From: Icerya purchasi | Taxonomy: Eukaryota > Arthropoda > Insecta > Hemiptera > Monophlebidae | Length of the DNA: 64,000 bases | Direction: 5' to 3' | NCBI GenBank assembly: GCA_039619475.1 | Contig: CM077115.1 | Coordinates: forward strand, 550,768,826-550,832,825 | In this document: piece after piece, positions 10,680 through 22,636 of the stretch | Layout: every line of letters starts with the position of its first letter | Position numbering within the stretch: the stretch's first letter is position 1 | Translations under genes and position numbers: made by a program | The notes under the pieces: model-generated | What the model saw: only the letters and a program-made list of their open reading frames with translations | Databases searched by the model: none | What the model was told of the DNA's origin: nothing

Positions 10680-11000
10680 AGACGATTAAAGACGGAGAGA
10701 AAAAAGAAAATCGTAGTAAAGAGATATTACAGTCGGAGATGAGAAGGAAAGAATAAAAAAAGAATTGCGAAGAGTAGGAAGGCCGAGAGCCAAAATTTTG
10801 GAGTACGGGAGAAAACGTTCAACAGCAAGGGGCACTGAAAAAAAATATGATTTTTGCGCGGAATATGAATGATGATCGGAAACATGGAGGCAATCAAGGG
10901 AAAAAGATGGGAAAAATCGAAAGCGAGAAGAGTGGGGAAAAGAGTGGTTAAATCGAAGTACAATTAAAGAGACGAAAGAATGAACCGAAACCAAGGCTGG
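10680..11000 (-). mobile_element. Antisense LINE 3'-region fragment
   Basis: Read on the minus strand, a long open frame (10,686-10,994) contains LPYSKILALGLPTLRNSF. The same sequence in DNA and protein is found in the duplicated blocks at 54.5-54.75 kb and 62.5-62.8 kb (SKTLALGLLAPYSSSF). It is the late coding or 3' region of the same LINE superfamily. The frame is probably part of the LINE or a chance opening in pyrimidine-rich DNA; it is not a host gene. Confidence 0.5.
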
Positions 11001-13409
11001 GGACAGAGGACAGGCTGTATTAGGAGTTAGTGAGAAGTGCCATTATACATATGTCCGTGAAAAGCCCGGAATGATTGGCTGAGAGCGGTCTCGCCGATAA
11101 AATTTAAAATACCGTTTATTTAATCAAAGTCAGTGCATATCACAATATAGAAATTCATCCAGTTTCGGGTCTCATTAGCGATTATTCGGTGCCGAATGGA
11201 CGCTGTCGCAGAGTCAACGATGTTTGTCACACACTGCTTCAGCCGAAACGAGTTGTATCGTCATCGGTGTATTTATTAGTACGCGTTAAGCGGCGGACAC
11301 AGGCGATAGCTGGCACTACATTTCATATGAAGAGAGCATGTTATATTCTTCTCTCAGAGTAAAAACATGGAAAACGTAATAAAATGGGAAAAGTAAAATT
11401 ACCATTATTTTTACACCTGCGCACTGCTAAGCTTAATAATACGATATAGTGGTGACCTAATTCGCCTCGAAATCTATGCACAACTTTTTCTTGTTAGGTT
11501 TTAGCGCGGCTTGAAACGCGTTCGTTGCTTTGGGCCTCACGAACTTGAAATAATACAACTGGTTCGAGAAAATCTGTTTACAAACGGGTGTAAAAAAAAA
11601 ACAAACACAAGAAACGGAAATATAATAACTTACAAAATAATGTACGTCATCAAATTGATGTATTAGAAAAATCGACATTTCTTAAGAGTCACTTTTACTC
11701 CATAATTCCTTTGCTAATGCCGATGATTAATGTTAGTACTTCGATGATTATGGTTCTATGTAAAAGCTAGTCGGCATATTATAATTTAATCGCGTTTATA
11801 TGATGTTTTATATTTTATAAATAAATAATAACATTAAAATAGTACGATACAAAAATATTATAAAATACAACAGATTCATTATTTATAATGGTAAAACTTA
11901 GTTGTCGATTTCAAGTGTAAACTTTTTCATTAATATATCGTTATATCGATATGAATCGTTGATTTAATCGATTTCATACTTCTAATATTATTGTAACTTG
12001 AACTTCATTTATATAAATGACGTTCAAATATGTCGTTTTTTTTTTTTAATTTATTAATTTGATGACACCGTATATTTTGCTAATTATTAATAATATTTCT
12101 CTTTTTTATTTTTTGCCTCTTTACACTCCTCTATAATTCATATGCAGAAAATGGACCATTTTTATATATTAATATTAAATTAAAAACGTATATTATAAAA
12201 TCTATTTTATCGAAAGTGCAATTAATATATGTATAAACCATATTAATAACTCTTCGTAATATCACCTAGCAACAGGAAGCTCATCTTCAGAAGAGCTACT
12301 GCTTAAAAGGAAATTTTCCAGGCACTCGTACGTTTCAGTAATAAATGTAACATATTATGACTTTTCTACAAGAGTCTAAATATCAAAACTGGCTTCTTTT
12401 CTATTTCATCATTTAATGGTTGTTGTCATCCAAGATCGTTAAAAGTAGTATTAGAGCGAAACCTTTTTTAATTAATTTTATACCGTTTTAGTTCATTTTT
12501 TACCGATTTCAAAATATACGTTTTTTTGTCTTTTTTTTAATGTTTGTCATGCAAAACTTTTGATTATTTAATCGATTTTGAAGGTTTATTCGAAAGTGTA
12601 CTGATCGGTGGTGGTGTAATATAAGTATATCGATGATTATCGGTAAACGCAGATATCAAAATAAACGTTAAAAAAAGGGAATCTTTTTAGAGAAGTTTTT
12701 AATAATACATCAAACACCTTTGACACTTAAAATATGAAAAAAAAAAAAAAAATACAAACTAAAATATCGAATGAAAAATATTGAAGTCTCTTTAGAACCA
12801 TTTTTATAAGCTCATCACTAACGGAAATATTGTGACTTGCCCAAGAACGCTTCTTTCGCTATTTGCTGAATATGTTATTTCAAATAATTATTTCTAGCAA
12901 CAGGTATGATCTAAAATATTACTTTCAATTACGCCGATATGGCAACTCGAATAATTTTTCTGGTTTTTGCCATTTTTATCATTAATATAATCATTTTACG
13001 GTCGATTTTTATGAACGTTTTTTTTTCTTCTATTAGTGTTCTTATAGCGGTGTATTTTTCCGATTTTATCTTTATTTCTTTGTTTTTCTCTGTTTACATA
13101 AATATGGTGTGTAATAATCATTTTCTTAGAGCCCTCCCCCCCTCTTTGGACACTAGCCAAGAACCCAGAAACAACAAGAAGGAAAAGAGCGGTCAGTTAA
13201 ATTTTGATTCGGTCAGATACGGACAATGTAAAGGAACCACTAGTGGATGAAATAATGGATGGCGAGGGGAAGGGGAAAAATATAAGATGCACAATGAGAA
13301 CCCTGCTTCCTGTTTCAGCGGACAAGAGAATACAAAATGCGGTGTCGTGTTCAGAGCGACCGTGTTCTCAGCGACTCATCAATAATGGTGCTCAGAGCGA
13401 CCATTGGAT
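11001..13409. other. Unclassified AT-rich sequence
   Basis: The part 11,040-11,340 is less AT-rich but without recognised coding content. Then mostly AT-rich DNA. Around 13,343-13,405 the phrase CAGAGCGACC occurs twice within 60 bp, a small local duplication. The open frame at 12,939-13,250 is hydrophobic and AT-driven and I do not support it as a gene. Confidence 0.4.
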
Positions 13410-13411
13410 CC

Positions 13412-13453
<42 letters not shown>
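13410..13453. repeat. (ATT)n microsatellite
   Basis: About 14 copies of the TTA/ATT trinucleotide. Confidence 0.95.
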
Positions 13454-14329
13454 TCGACTTGGACGACCGTGTTCAGACATTTTTATAACTATTATTATAT
13501 GTGAACTAGAGCGGTCAAGTTATTTTGTTAAAACTGCTACTAGAAATTATAAGCACATGATTAGAAGCGTACTCATGTTTAACCATTGATATTTTATTTT
13601 TAACTAAAAATATAGAGCATTTATACAACAATGCGTTTCATTACAAAAAATTAAACTGTCATTCATCTATTATAATTTTTAGCAGTTTTAACAAAATAAC
13701 TCATTTAAAGTTACGTAAATGATTTATTATGTTTTTTACTTTGCAGGTATACTAATAATACACATTAGCAAAAAATTATATACATTGTCTGGGCATTTTG
13801 CAATTAATTTTATAATATTATATACTTTAATGTCAATATTAATATGTCTGCTTTAAATATGGTCGCTCTAAACACGTAACCACAAAATACACAACGTTCG
13901 ACAGAAAGAAAGTTTTTCCTTACAAATACGTGTTATTATGGCTTTTTTAATAATTTTCATATAATTTTGCTTTTCGTTCTGGCAGATATTTCGATTCTAC
14001 GCTGTTTAAATTTTTATAATTTGGTCGCGGCACACATTCTGTTTTACGTTAATTTTTCTTTTTCTCCAGGCAGAAGTAAGCTTCGCCTGAAAACCTTAAC
14101 TCGAGCATAAATATGTTTCGAATTAACCTTTGTTCGCTATTTACGTTATTTTTCAACTGGTTAATGCTACTGCCTGACCATGCGGCACTTGATTCCAATG
14201 ACATCCTTTCATTTACTAGAAACTCTATTTGTCTGAGTGGTGGTTCTCGTTTAATACTGGGTTTTTTAATTGCTTTGCAAATTCGGTGTACCGAGACCAT
14301 AATAAGTATAAGTATAAATATAAAATAAA
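13454..14329. other. Unclassified sequence
   Basis: A minus-strand frame (14,049-14,351, 100 aa) begins with a hydrophobic segment that comes from AT-rich DNA. I recognise no domain in it and do not call it a gene. Confidence 0.35.
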
Positions 14330-14440
14330 TAAATACCTCAAAACACGACAAAAATAAGTATTAATAAATTAAAATGAATACCTCAATTTAAAGAAACGTT
14401 TTCGGGCATATCCCATGGTCGGCTAACAATATGTTTAATT
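14330..14440 (-). mobile_element. Relic of the hammerhead-bearing repeat
   Basis: Read on the minus strand, GTTAGCCGACCATGGGATAT, then GCCCGAAAACGTTTC, follows the palindrome arm at 752-788 base for base apart from changes that destroy the ribozyme core (CTGATGA is now CCGACCA). The flank with ATAAATACCTC also matches the arm. It is a diverged solo copy. Confidence 0.55.
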
Positions 14441-14861
14441 TCACTTATAATTTCGTGCGTGAAACATTAAAAGAATTCAAGTAATACAACTTATTATAAT
14501 ACTAACTAATTAAAAAAAAAAAAAAAAAACAATATTTCTAATCTGTGTTTATAAATTTTACAACACCTAAGAGTGTAAACCTTTTACAATCTCCATAGAT
14601 GTTAATAATTACGTATTAGTTATCAGAAAATTTTTATACTATTCAGATGTAATGTGTTTTTATGGAAATTATAAGCGAAATAACGATAGTCAGGAGTGCT
14701 AAGCAAGTCTCGTGAATTACAAAAAATTTGGCCAAATGAACTGTATTTGTTCAGGTTGATGAAAAAAAAAAAAAAAAAATTACAAAAAATTACCACGCAG
14801 TTAGTTAAAACCGATATTTTACGGAAATTACAGAAAACTATACGAATATGTTGGGCACCAA

Positions 14862-14905
14862 CCGCATCATTAGATGATGACCGAAAACTATCGAAACGTT
14901 AGATT
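14862..14905 (+). mobile_element. Second hammerhead-like relic
   Basis: CATTAGATGATGACC and, 8 bp on, TATCGAAACGTTAGA follow the stem I, core, stem II, GAAA, ACGT order of the palindrome arms. One core base is changed (CTGATGA reads ATGATGA after TTAG). Probably the end of another Penelope-like or retrozyme copy. The preceding lysine-rich frame (14,696-14,902) has no recognised domain. Confidence 0.35.
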
Positions 14906-15540
14906 TAGTTTTATCGTCACCAGGAATGCCAAATGCAATGTTTATTGTTTTAGTTTTGCCCGCCCTCTGAGATGCCACCGTAACTGTATGACTCCACCGA
15001 ACCGTTAATAATTCATATTAATATTAAACATATATAAATATATGTATGCTTATTTATTATTATGATTTTGTTAAATTCACTGTGTTAAGTTTTTAAAGTA
15101 TATATGTGTTCAGCAATTACCTGGATCCTGAAGGTTCCCAGTATGTTTGTGATGCGAAAATCACGTGCTCTGGGAGTGCTCCGGTTTATCTCGCGATCGT
15201 GAGTTACTTTATTATCATCTTTTAAAGCTTGGTCTTCCTGCTCCTTTCAATGCCTCTTATGTTCTTTCTCTACCTGTTGTTCCTGTCCTAGGGGTGTTCC
15301 TTGATTCCATTGTCAACAGAATAAAAATATAATTTCTATTCTATTCCACGTACCTATTCGTTTTTACTGGGCTAATGGTCCTTGGTAGCAAACCCAAGGG
15401 GGTAATGAGAAAAAAAAAAAAAATCTACACCGATGAAATTTCTTTAACGGCCGACTGCACTGAAAAGATAATAAACAAATACTATATACGTGTATAAATG
15501 TTATAAACGTTAATTCTTCTTCATACTCTCTACTTTAATG
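14906..15540. other. Unclassified, with a retroposon tail at 15,370-15,415
   Basis: At 15,378 the sequence GGTCCTTGGTAGCAAACCCA and a poly(A) run form a diverged copy of the 3' end that opens the window. The stretch 15,225-15,345 has the pyrimidine-rich look of the LINE 3' ends elsewhere, without a firm match. Confidence 0.4.
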
Positions 15541-16060
15541 TGCCACATGTATTAACTGTCTGCAGCGAATTCTGTTTTGGCTATTTTTCATTGCCGTGGT
15601 TCTAACCGCTCAGTATTGTTATCGTGTCTTTCCATCTCTCGGCGATTTTCCATTGGTTCGATTAGAATACATTTTTCCAGACTGTTCCTTCCCCCTTCTT
15701 AGGGCATGTCCGTAGTATTTTAAGATATTTTCTGGGCAATTATCAGGGAGAGCCATTGCTCGATGTTTAGTTGCGCTTCGCTGTCTACGATATTCTTAGC
15801 ATTTTTCGCCATGTCCACGTGCGACCCGTCGATTTTTCGTTTATCTACTTCACGTAAAGTCCACGACTCTGCCCCATACGGGGGAATATGGAAAATACCA
15901 GAGTATTTACAAGTTAAAATTTTGTCTCTGTATCGAAGAGATCGCGATCTTTCCAAAGTTTATGTAATCGTGTCATCGCTGAATTTGCCAATTGTACGTG
16001 TAATTTTTTTCTCCACTTCCGCCATTGTCGCTAATCAGTGATCCAAGATATTAGAGCTCA
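15541..16060 (-). pseudogene. RTE-like LINE RT thumb/C-terminal relic
   Basis: On the minus strand, MAEVEKKITRTIGKF (near 16,020) matches the region after the RT palm. It is followed by YRDKILTCKYSGIFHIPPYG, then GAESWTLREVDKRKIDGSHV, equivalent to LYGxETWTL...KIDAFEMW, and downstream by KYYGHALRR with a diverged ...RRRGRQ region (about 15,700-15,560). The frame is intact for about 78 codons and then broken. Catalytic motifs are not present. Confidence 0.6.
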
Positions 16061-16764
16061 CTTACATACCTTGTAGTGTCGTTAGCTGGTCTGTTATTTT
16101 CACACTTACGATGATCTTTGATTCCCTCTTGTTAATTAGCAGACTTACACCTTTTATCGCTTTCTCGTTCTATCCTGTTCCGTAAGTTGAATAATTAAAT
16201 AGAAATCACCGTGTCGGTGTTGATCCGGTGACCGTTGAGTAGGTAGTTTCCTGGTGGCTCGAGATCGCTCGTTCCGATCGGTGCAAAGGTAGGGATTTCC
16301 GATACTGGTCGCGAAATACAACTTTACGAAATTACCGCAGATACCCGGACTCTCGATAACCCGCTTTTTTCTTTTTGCTTATTCAAAATCAGGCGTACGT
16401 GATGAGCTGAGTTTCCCTAATCGCTCAAAAATTTGATCGTGTACCAGCCTGACTGAAAACCGACCAACTCTGAGGAAACCTCAATCGAACTTTCTTCTTT
16501 TCTTATTTCCTTTCCAACCACTCTACCCATCGAAACTGATCAGCAAAGATACACGTTTTTGTTAGTTTTATAATTTTTTTCATCTTTATGTTTCTAGCGA
16601 GAGTTGTGTTGTGTTTATTTTTTTTCTTCTGTAAATTAAAAAAAAAAAAACTTATACTCTACAGAAAATACGTTTTTTTAAAAAATATATGTTAATAGTT
16701 ACGTCGTGTTAAAAAAATGTACTGACTTCTAGGAAGATATAGCGTTTGTAAGTATTGATAACAA
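16061..16764. other. Unclassified spacer
   Basis: No coding signal recognised; poly(A) at about 16,640. Confidence 0.4.
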
Positions 16765-17110
16765 ACATTTAATATACATAAGTATCTTGAAGCCTATTTG
16801 GACCTATGGAATACTGCTTTGCGGTTGTGCTAAACCTACAAATCTGACGATAATATAGACCGTGCAGAATAAAATCCTTAGGCTCGTAACCAAGGCGCCG
16901 TAATATATTTCAAATCTAAATTTGCATCAGGATTTAGGGATGTGACAGGTGTTATTAAAGCTCATGCCTGAAGACACCACAGGGGAAGACACTTGGAAAA
17001 TCATCTGAACAAATTTCTTACTGGACTGCTACATACTGTTAGTGATAGGAGGCGCCTGAAGCGTAAAAAACCTCATGACCTTAAGGTAAAGACTATCATC
17101 AGTTAGGTAC
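16765..17110 (+). pseudogene. Jockey-type LINE C-terminal fragment
   Basis: LKPIWTYGILLCGCAKPTNL at about 16,790, QNKILRLVTKAP at about 16,867, then NLNLHQDLGM and RRLKRKKPHDL (about 17,050) follow the order of the Jockey RT C-terminus (LKPIWTYGIQLWG.A...QNKILR...APWYV). Stops and frameshifts break it. The catalytic half is absent, so it is a 5'-truncated insertion or an eroded remnant. A poly(A) run at 17,203-17,231 may mark its 3' end. Confidence 0.7.
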
Positions 17111-18244
17111 CATTGGGTACTTCTCCCTTCGTGCTTAATATTTCCCTAGTTAAGAATATTGCTAAATGGCCTAGTTGACCAGTTTGTGTAATACGATATA
17201 ATGAAAAAAAAAAAAAAAAAAGAAAAAAAAACGTACGCCGAGGGTAATAAAAATCCGTAACGAAATCTGCAGGTTTTTTTTTGTAAAGCATCTAGCGGTC
17301 CACGGGTATCCCGGGATGAGTTTTAAACATATTATATATCTAATACACCCCCCCCCCCCTTGAAGACTAGGAATGTAACTGTTCACAGAAATATATTCGT
17401 GTTGTCGCGTAGTCACAAAAATGTTTCCAGACTAATTGGCTAGTAGTAATGGCGTAATTTAAAATGCGTATTTTCGTGTAGTGCAGAATTTGCCTAATAC
17501 ATTTTTTTTTCCCGCATTTCTCCACAAAACACCCCCCTGGATGGAAGAAATAAGCCAATAAAAGGCATGAATTACCCAGTTATATTAAGTTTTATTTTAG
17601 TTTATCGAACGAACGAAAACTATAGAAAAATGACGTATTAGTAGTACGATAATTGAAAAAAAAAAAAATTTTGAACTGTTCGGCGCTGCTCTTTTTTCAC
17701 TACCCCCTTGTAATCGTATATAAAACGGGTTATTTCTACGAATAAATCAGTTTCAGTAATTATACACTAAGAACATTTATATTATTCGTTAAAACTAACT
17801 TTTAGCTTAAGTGACAAAGTTTTACGTAACGGCTTATCTAAGTAATAAAGTACGAGTATTTATAATGAAATAACGAAATGAATTGGTCAAAAAACATTAA
17901 TCAACAATTTAAAACGCATTAATCGTAAGAAACTTTAACAAAAATAAATTAAATTTAAAAAACATAGACTTTGGTTTTTGATGTTAAATATAATCTATAT
18001 TCACGGTATATATAATCTGTGTGAAACTCTAATCGGTGTTTCACAGATTTATTTACTTCTGTTAAAAATTTCTGCCATTAGTGTGTTTTACCTTTATTTA
18101 TTTAACAACACAGCGTGGAACTTTAATTATATGAACAAAAACCTATTACTGCATTACCGAGGGATAACACGATAATCGTAAACTTATTATTATATAAAGT
18201 AAACATGAAAAGTTCCGATATTCAAGAGAGTATACTATTATTAT
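17111..18244. other. Unclassified, with poly(A) and poly(C) tracts
   Basis: Poly(A) at 17,203-17,231 and poly(C) at 17,347-17,359. The rest is AT-rich and without recognised content. Confidence 0.4.
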
Positions 18245-19022
18245 TTCATTTACTTATTCGCGTTCGTCAATTATGGGAACCTCATCTTTTTCCCTTTTCA
18301 GTCTACTTGTTCGACCTCCGTAAGTTGCAACACACGAGTATATACGCTGATGATACTACTATACACCTTGTAGCTCATATAAAACATCTACTATTTTTAA
18401 TCGTCTGCAGCTGCACAGTTCTCGGGTTTTAAAATTTTTGGGAAAATCGAAATTAATCCAACTAAAACGGAAGTTTTAGAAACCCCATTACCCCCCAAGG
18501 CAATTGAGTATTAAAGGAACCAGGATTAGGGGACTGATCATGTTCGATATCTAGGTGTAATTCTAGATAAGAGATTATCTTTTAAGGAACACGCTGAAGC
18601 GAAAATAAATAGAGCTCTATTGCAGCCTTGCATCCAATTATTAATCAATCGAAGATCTTACTTAAATATTATAAACGAGCCTATTATATATGTATAAAAG
18701 CATCATTAGATCAACATTGGCCTACTGAGATCCCCAGTTTGGTGCTGAATTTCAAACTCTCCAATTTTAATTAATTTAAATTACTATATAAAATAGGTGT
18801 TGTCGGTGTATTTTAAACGTTCCCCGCTGGACTAAAATTGATAATACGCATAATTAGTTATAGTCGCCTTATGTAAAAGAGACTGTATAATTAACATAGC
18901 AAAAAAAAAAAATTTCATCCCTGTTCCCACCATAACGCTTATCAGGAATAATATAGGCGATTACAATTCTGAACAGCTAGCCCGTATGTACATTAAATAT
19001 AAGCATCGCCGGATTAAACACA
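18245..19022 (+). pseudogene. Jockey-type LINE RT relic (palm to C-terminus)
   Basis: Order of motifs: HLFPFSVYLFDLRKLQHTSI, then YADDTTIHL (about 18,347), then INPTKTEVLETP, VRYLGVILDKRLSFKEH (about 18,544), AKINRALLQPCIQLL, YVYKSIIRSTLAY (about 18,690), then CILNVPRWTKIDN (about 18,810) and GDYNSEQLARMYIKYKHRRI (about 18,958). This is the Jockey RT from motif B to near its end. The catalytic DD is kept, but at least five frame breaks occur. A poly(T) tract follows at 19,023. Confidence 0.75.
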
Positions 19023-20585
19023 TTTTTTTTTTTTTTTTCGGACGTCGGAAATTTAATTAGTCAGTGATAAAACTATTAAGTTTTGTTTTTAATAGTATAA
19101 ATTAGCTGTAATTTTTCGGGGGTTTTTGTTATAGTTTTCCCCTTTTGCTTTTGTATATAGCATTTATATTAACAATATGTAAGCGTTCTACTTTTTTTTT
19201 TATCACTAATGTAATACCGCATTCAAGCTGGTACGTATTTTACGTTTATACATACTGTGCGCAACTCTACATTCAGCTAAATATACGTTCTGTTCATCTC
19301 AATTGACGATAATTTTAGATATTTCCAATAAAACGTGATTCGAATTCTATTCAATTCAGAACAAATATTCAATCACTGTTAAATTAATACACTATTAATA
19401 ATCCTATGGTAAATATTCGTATACAAAAATTGTCTTTTAATCCATTCCCTATCGCCGGAAACTCATTTAAAACATTCCACCTTTTTACGCTATTCCCTTT
19501 TATTTCGATTTTAAAAATAAATCTCAAAAAAAAAAAAAAAAAAAAATCATAACTAAAAGTGATGGAAAAATCGTAATGTCTAAATTAATATGCGACCCCG
19601 CATCAGAAAACCACTTGGATTATTTATGAAAACGAAATTAGACGTGTTAGATATTCTCTTTTAAGTGTGGGTATTCTCAATTTTTTAGACTCGATTACAA
19701 GAGAAGTCTCTCATAAGAAGTATACACTCTTAAATGAGAATATTTTGAAGAAAACCAGTTCGTCACAAAACTAACTTTTGCTAACTATAGTAAAAATAAC
19801 CGCGAGAGCATAAAAAAAAAACAAAAAAACAAAAAAACAGTAGAAACGTTTTTAATTATTACCGTAAAGTAGGATTATTATGTACTCACCGAAACGTAGA
19901 CCGCGCGGGAGGCGCGATTTAACGATTTTTTCTGCATTCTGCCAGCTGGTACAAAAGCGGAAAAATACGAAAATAAACCGATAAAAAAAAAAAATAATTA
20001 AAAACGAAATTTTTTCGAAAAATTCTCCAAGAGGTGTCAATTACAGTTTTCTATTTCCTCCATTGGAACGAGGGTATTGATAGCGCAAAGTAGCCGGATT
20101 TAATTGTTGTTAAAGAGTCGAAATTATTAAGACATCGTTAAATTTAAAACACGAATTCCGATCAATCGAAATGAACCGAACCGAGCCTGATCATGCTATA
20201 TCGTCGTCGTCGTCTAGATGGAGCGAAAAATGTAGTTCGATACCGGAATGTCACAGGAAATGAAGATCGCAAGCGGCGCAAGTGATCGCTAACGACGCAA
20301 CGCTGAGTGGCTTGAGTCGTGTGACATCCATCGTGGACGACGTTTAGCCAGCGTTCGCTGCACCACCCGCGTCACTGCACGGTAATTGCTTCGATCACAT
20401 GCGGTATTCCCATTAAGCCGAGCACGAAAACTGCTGCTGAACGCTCGAGCATGTCTGTGTATTGGACGCGATCGTGAATTAAATCTCTCCTTCATCCTCG
20501 ATGGCCGTGCTTCGGGGGGCATGTTCAGACGAATTTTGTATTTCTATTCGAATATCCGGCGCGAAATAATTCGAAGAAAATTATA
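19023..20585. other. Unclassified; less AT-rich patch at 20,160-20,540
   Basis: Mostly AT-rich with homopolymer tracts. From about 20,160 to 20,540 the GC content rises visibly, with (CGT)n near 20,201, but no supported reading frame or known domain appears. Confidence 0.35.
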
Positions 20586-20587
20586 TA

Positions 20588-20810
20588 CAGTGACTCCGAA
20601 AAAGATCTGCAAAAGTAAGAAATTTCGTTTTTTTACACTGTAGAGACAATAAAAAACGCAATGAAAATAACAAAAAAAACACTTTTATTGTATATAACAT
20701 CACAGTCAAACAGATCACATAATAAGAAAAAAAGTTGAACGAGAAAAATACCAAAAAAATAAGTTATATAAAAAAAAATGAAAAAAATCATCGCTCAAAA
20801 AGAACCGCAC
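20588..20810 (+). repeat. Tc1 left terminal inverted repeat
   Basis: About 223 bp beginning CAGTGACTCCGAAAAAGATC. It has an outer (20,597-20,611) and an inner (20,793-20,810) copy of the putative transposase-binding repeat. Confidence 0.8.
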
Positions 20811-20858
20811 AAAATCGAAAACGCGAGGAAAAAAAGCGAAACGCTCTAGAAATTTAAG

Positions 20859-21864
20859 TTAAAAAACTAACTTAATATTTCGTTGAGTATCATCCTTTTT
20901 GGCCAATGACGCATTCTGTAACTTATTTGGCATACTACTTACAAGTTTACCGAAGTATTCTTTGTCCAGTTTTATCCACTCCTCGTCAATTCTTTTCTTC
21001 AGCTCTGCTTTAGAAATCTCGGGCGTCTGATGAACTCGACGGTCCAATTCATCCAGCAAGTTTTCAATAATATTTAGATCCGGTGATTGAGGAGGCGGAT
21101 GGATCACTTCTGGGCACCGGTAGAGCTGCCATTCTTGCACAGTGCGAGCTCGATGTTTAGGATCATTGTCCTCGTAATATTTAAACGAGCGCAAGATACC
21201 TATTGTCGCGGCACTTTTGTGCAAATTGGCTTTCAAAAGCTCCAAATATCGATGCGAATCTAGAATTCCATCGATAAATACTAATTCGCCTAAACCATGG
21301 GCTGAAAACCATCACTCGGCCACCACCGTGCTTTATTGTAGGTTTCAGATTACAGGGATTCATTTCTTCATTTGGCCTACGCCAGACCATACACAATGTC
21401 CATCTGAACTAAAAACATTAAATTTACTTCCGTCAGCGAAAATGACGTGCTCCTAATAAGTAACAGGCTTTGAAACGTATTCCTTCGCGAACTGTAAACG
21501 TTTGCGCCGATTCATTTCGCTGATAAAATATTTTCGTCGTGCAGCACGTCTTTTGTATCCAGCATTTCTTGTAGTTTGTCGTACCGACTTTTTTCTCACA
21601 TTCACTTGCAATCTTCGGAGCACTCAATCTGGCATTTTTCTTTATTTTATGGACGATCAGGCGTTCCTCGTGCGGCGTTAGAATCTTTAAACGACCAGGA
21701 CTATGCTTTAAGTTCATTCTATTTTCATGTTTATATCGCTTTAGAATGTCGTATACGGTTCGACGTTTCATATTTAAGATCGTACATATTTCCAGTACAG
21801 ATTTACCCTTCGTATGATTCCAAATTACTAATTAGAACTTCTCCGTAGACGTGTATTTGGCCAT
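20859..21864 (-). pseudogene. Tc1 transposase, DDE type, inactivated
   Basis: The likely start is MAKYTSTEKF at 21,864; the end is at 20,859, giving about 335 codons, the usual Tc1 length. The N-terminal helix-turn-helix is seen in MKRRTVYDILKRYKHEN (about 21,771) and the second DNA-binding part in LTPHEERLIVHKIKKNARLS. The catalytic residues are present: first D in FADGSKFNVF (about 21,440), second D in YYEDNDPKHRARTVQEW (about 21,175-21,125), and E in PPPQSPDLNIIENLLDELD, about 34 residues after the second D, so DD34E. Disabling changes: a stop at codon 11, a frameshift near 21,600 after KKVG, a stop just before EHVIFADG, and stops or frame changes in 21,365-21,240. Acts by cut-and-paste at TA sites when intact. 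I see no intron. Confidence 0.88.
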
Positions 21865-22060
21865 TTTGGATTCATACAGAGAGCACTTTAATGGAATGTG
21901 CAAACACCACGCGATTTACATACACAAATGCACTGGGGCACTTGTTTTTTTGGCGCGAACGTAGCGCATTTTGATTATTACAAGCTATCTGCGATACACC
22001 TATCAGTCACCCCCGTTCCTATTGCGCTACAATGCACGGGTTTTCCCATATAACATCATA

Positions 22061-22293
22061 GTGCGGATCTTTTTGAGCGATGATTTTTTTCCACTTTTTT
22101 TACATACATAAATTGCTCTTTTTTGGTATTTTTCTCACAATGGTTTTTTTACTTCTTATTATGTGATCTGCATGGCCGTGATGTTGTACTATTAATAGGC
22201 GTCCGTTTTTAATTTTTTATTTTATTGTTTATCGCCTCTACAGTTGCAAAAAACGAAATTTCTTACTTGTGCGGATCTTTTTGGGAATCACTG
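22061..22293 (-). repeat. Tc1 right terminal inverted repeat
   Basis: About 233 bp, inverted with respect to the left arm. The inner (22,061-22,077) and outer (22,269-22,285) copies both read GTGCGGATCTTTTTG on the plus strand, closer to each other than the left pair are. Confidence 0.8.
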
Positions 22294-22295
22294 TA

Positions 22296-22636
22296 CATAC
22301 ATAGAAGAAAAATCGATTAAATACAGTTTGAAACGACAGGTAGTCGATTTTTTCTCTCTATTTTCGGCATAAACCATTTGCAAATTGTTCTTACATCTAG
22401 ACGGTTAATAGTCTGAATAAAGCTATACGCACATTCCTGGAATAATACCGGAAGATTGATCAATGTTCTTTTTGTTGGGCGATTCTGTAGGTAGCCGAAG
22501 AGATTATAATTGGTGCCACATGCTAGAGTCGTATCATTCGGCAGCGAACATGGCCTATTTTGATGGAGGTAAAAACGATGATAGCTAATTCGCAGCCTAG
22601 TAAATATCAATTTTCGGCCGATTTCTTCGAAATGGC
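22296..22636. other. Unclassified; 97-aa antisense frame
   Basis: A minus-strand frame at 22,317-22,610 starts with ATG and has a fairly even composition, but I recognise no family. It lies just beyond the poly(A) end of the antisense LINE, so it is not obviously part of it. Confidence 0.3.

Larger units (their letters stand above)
20588..22293 (-). mobile_element. Complete Tc1-like transposon with long IR/DR ends
   Basis: The element is 1,706 bp, flanked by a TA duplication (20,586-20,587 and 22,294-22,295). The terminal inverted repeats are long, about 20,588-20,810 and 22,061-22,293. Within them, conserved blocks such as AAGTAAGAAATTTCG, CAGATCACATAATAAGAA and AATCATCGCTCAAAAAG are in the same order in both arms. 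Each arm has an outer and an inner copy of AAAAAGATCCGCAC (left versions GATCTGCA and GAACCGCAC), the IR/DR layout of Tc1 elements such as the Sleeping Beauty group. The transposase gene between them is broken, so the copy is non-autonomous, though its ends look usable in trans. Divergence between the two arms shows it is not recent. Confidence 0.9.

Noticed and set aside
12939..13250. 103-aa hydrophobic frame resembling a membrane protein
   Set aside because: The hydrophobic part is only T-rich sequence (Phe/Ile codons), and no motif or splice context supports it.
14049..14351. 100-aa antisense frame with N-terminal hydrophobic segment
   Set aside because: The hydrophobic start derives from an ATA/AAT-rich stretch, and no family is recognisable.
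21576..21848. 90-aa plus-strand frame
   Set aside because: Shadow of the antisense Tc1 transposase.
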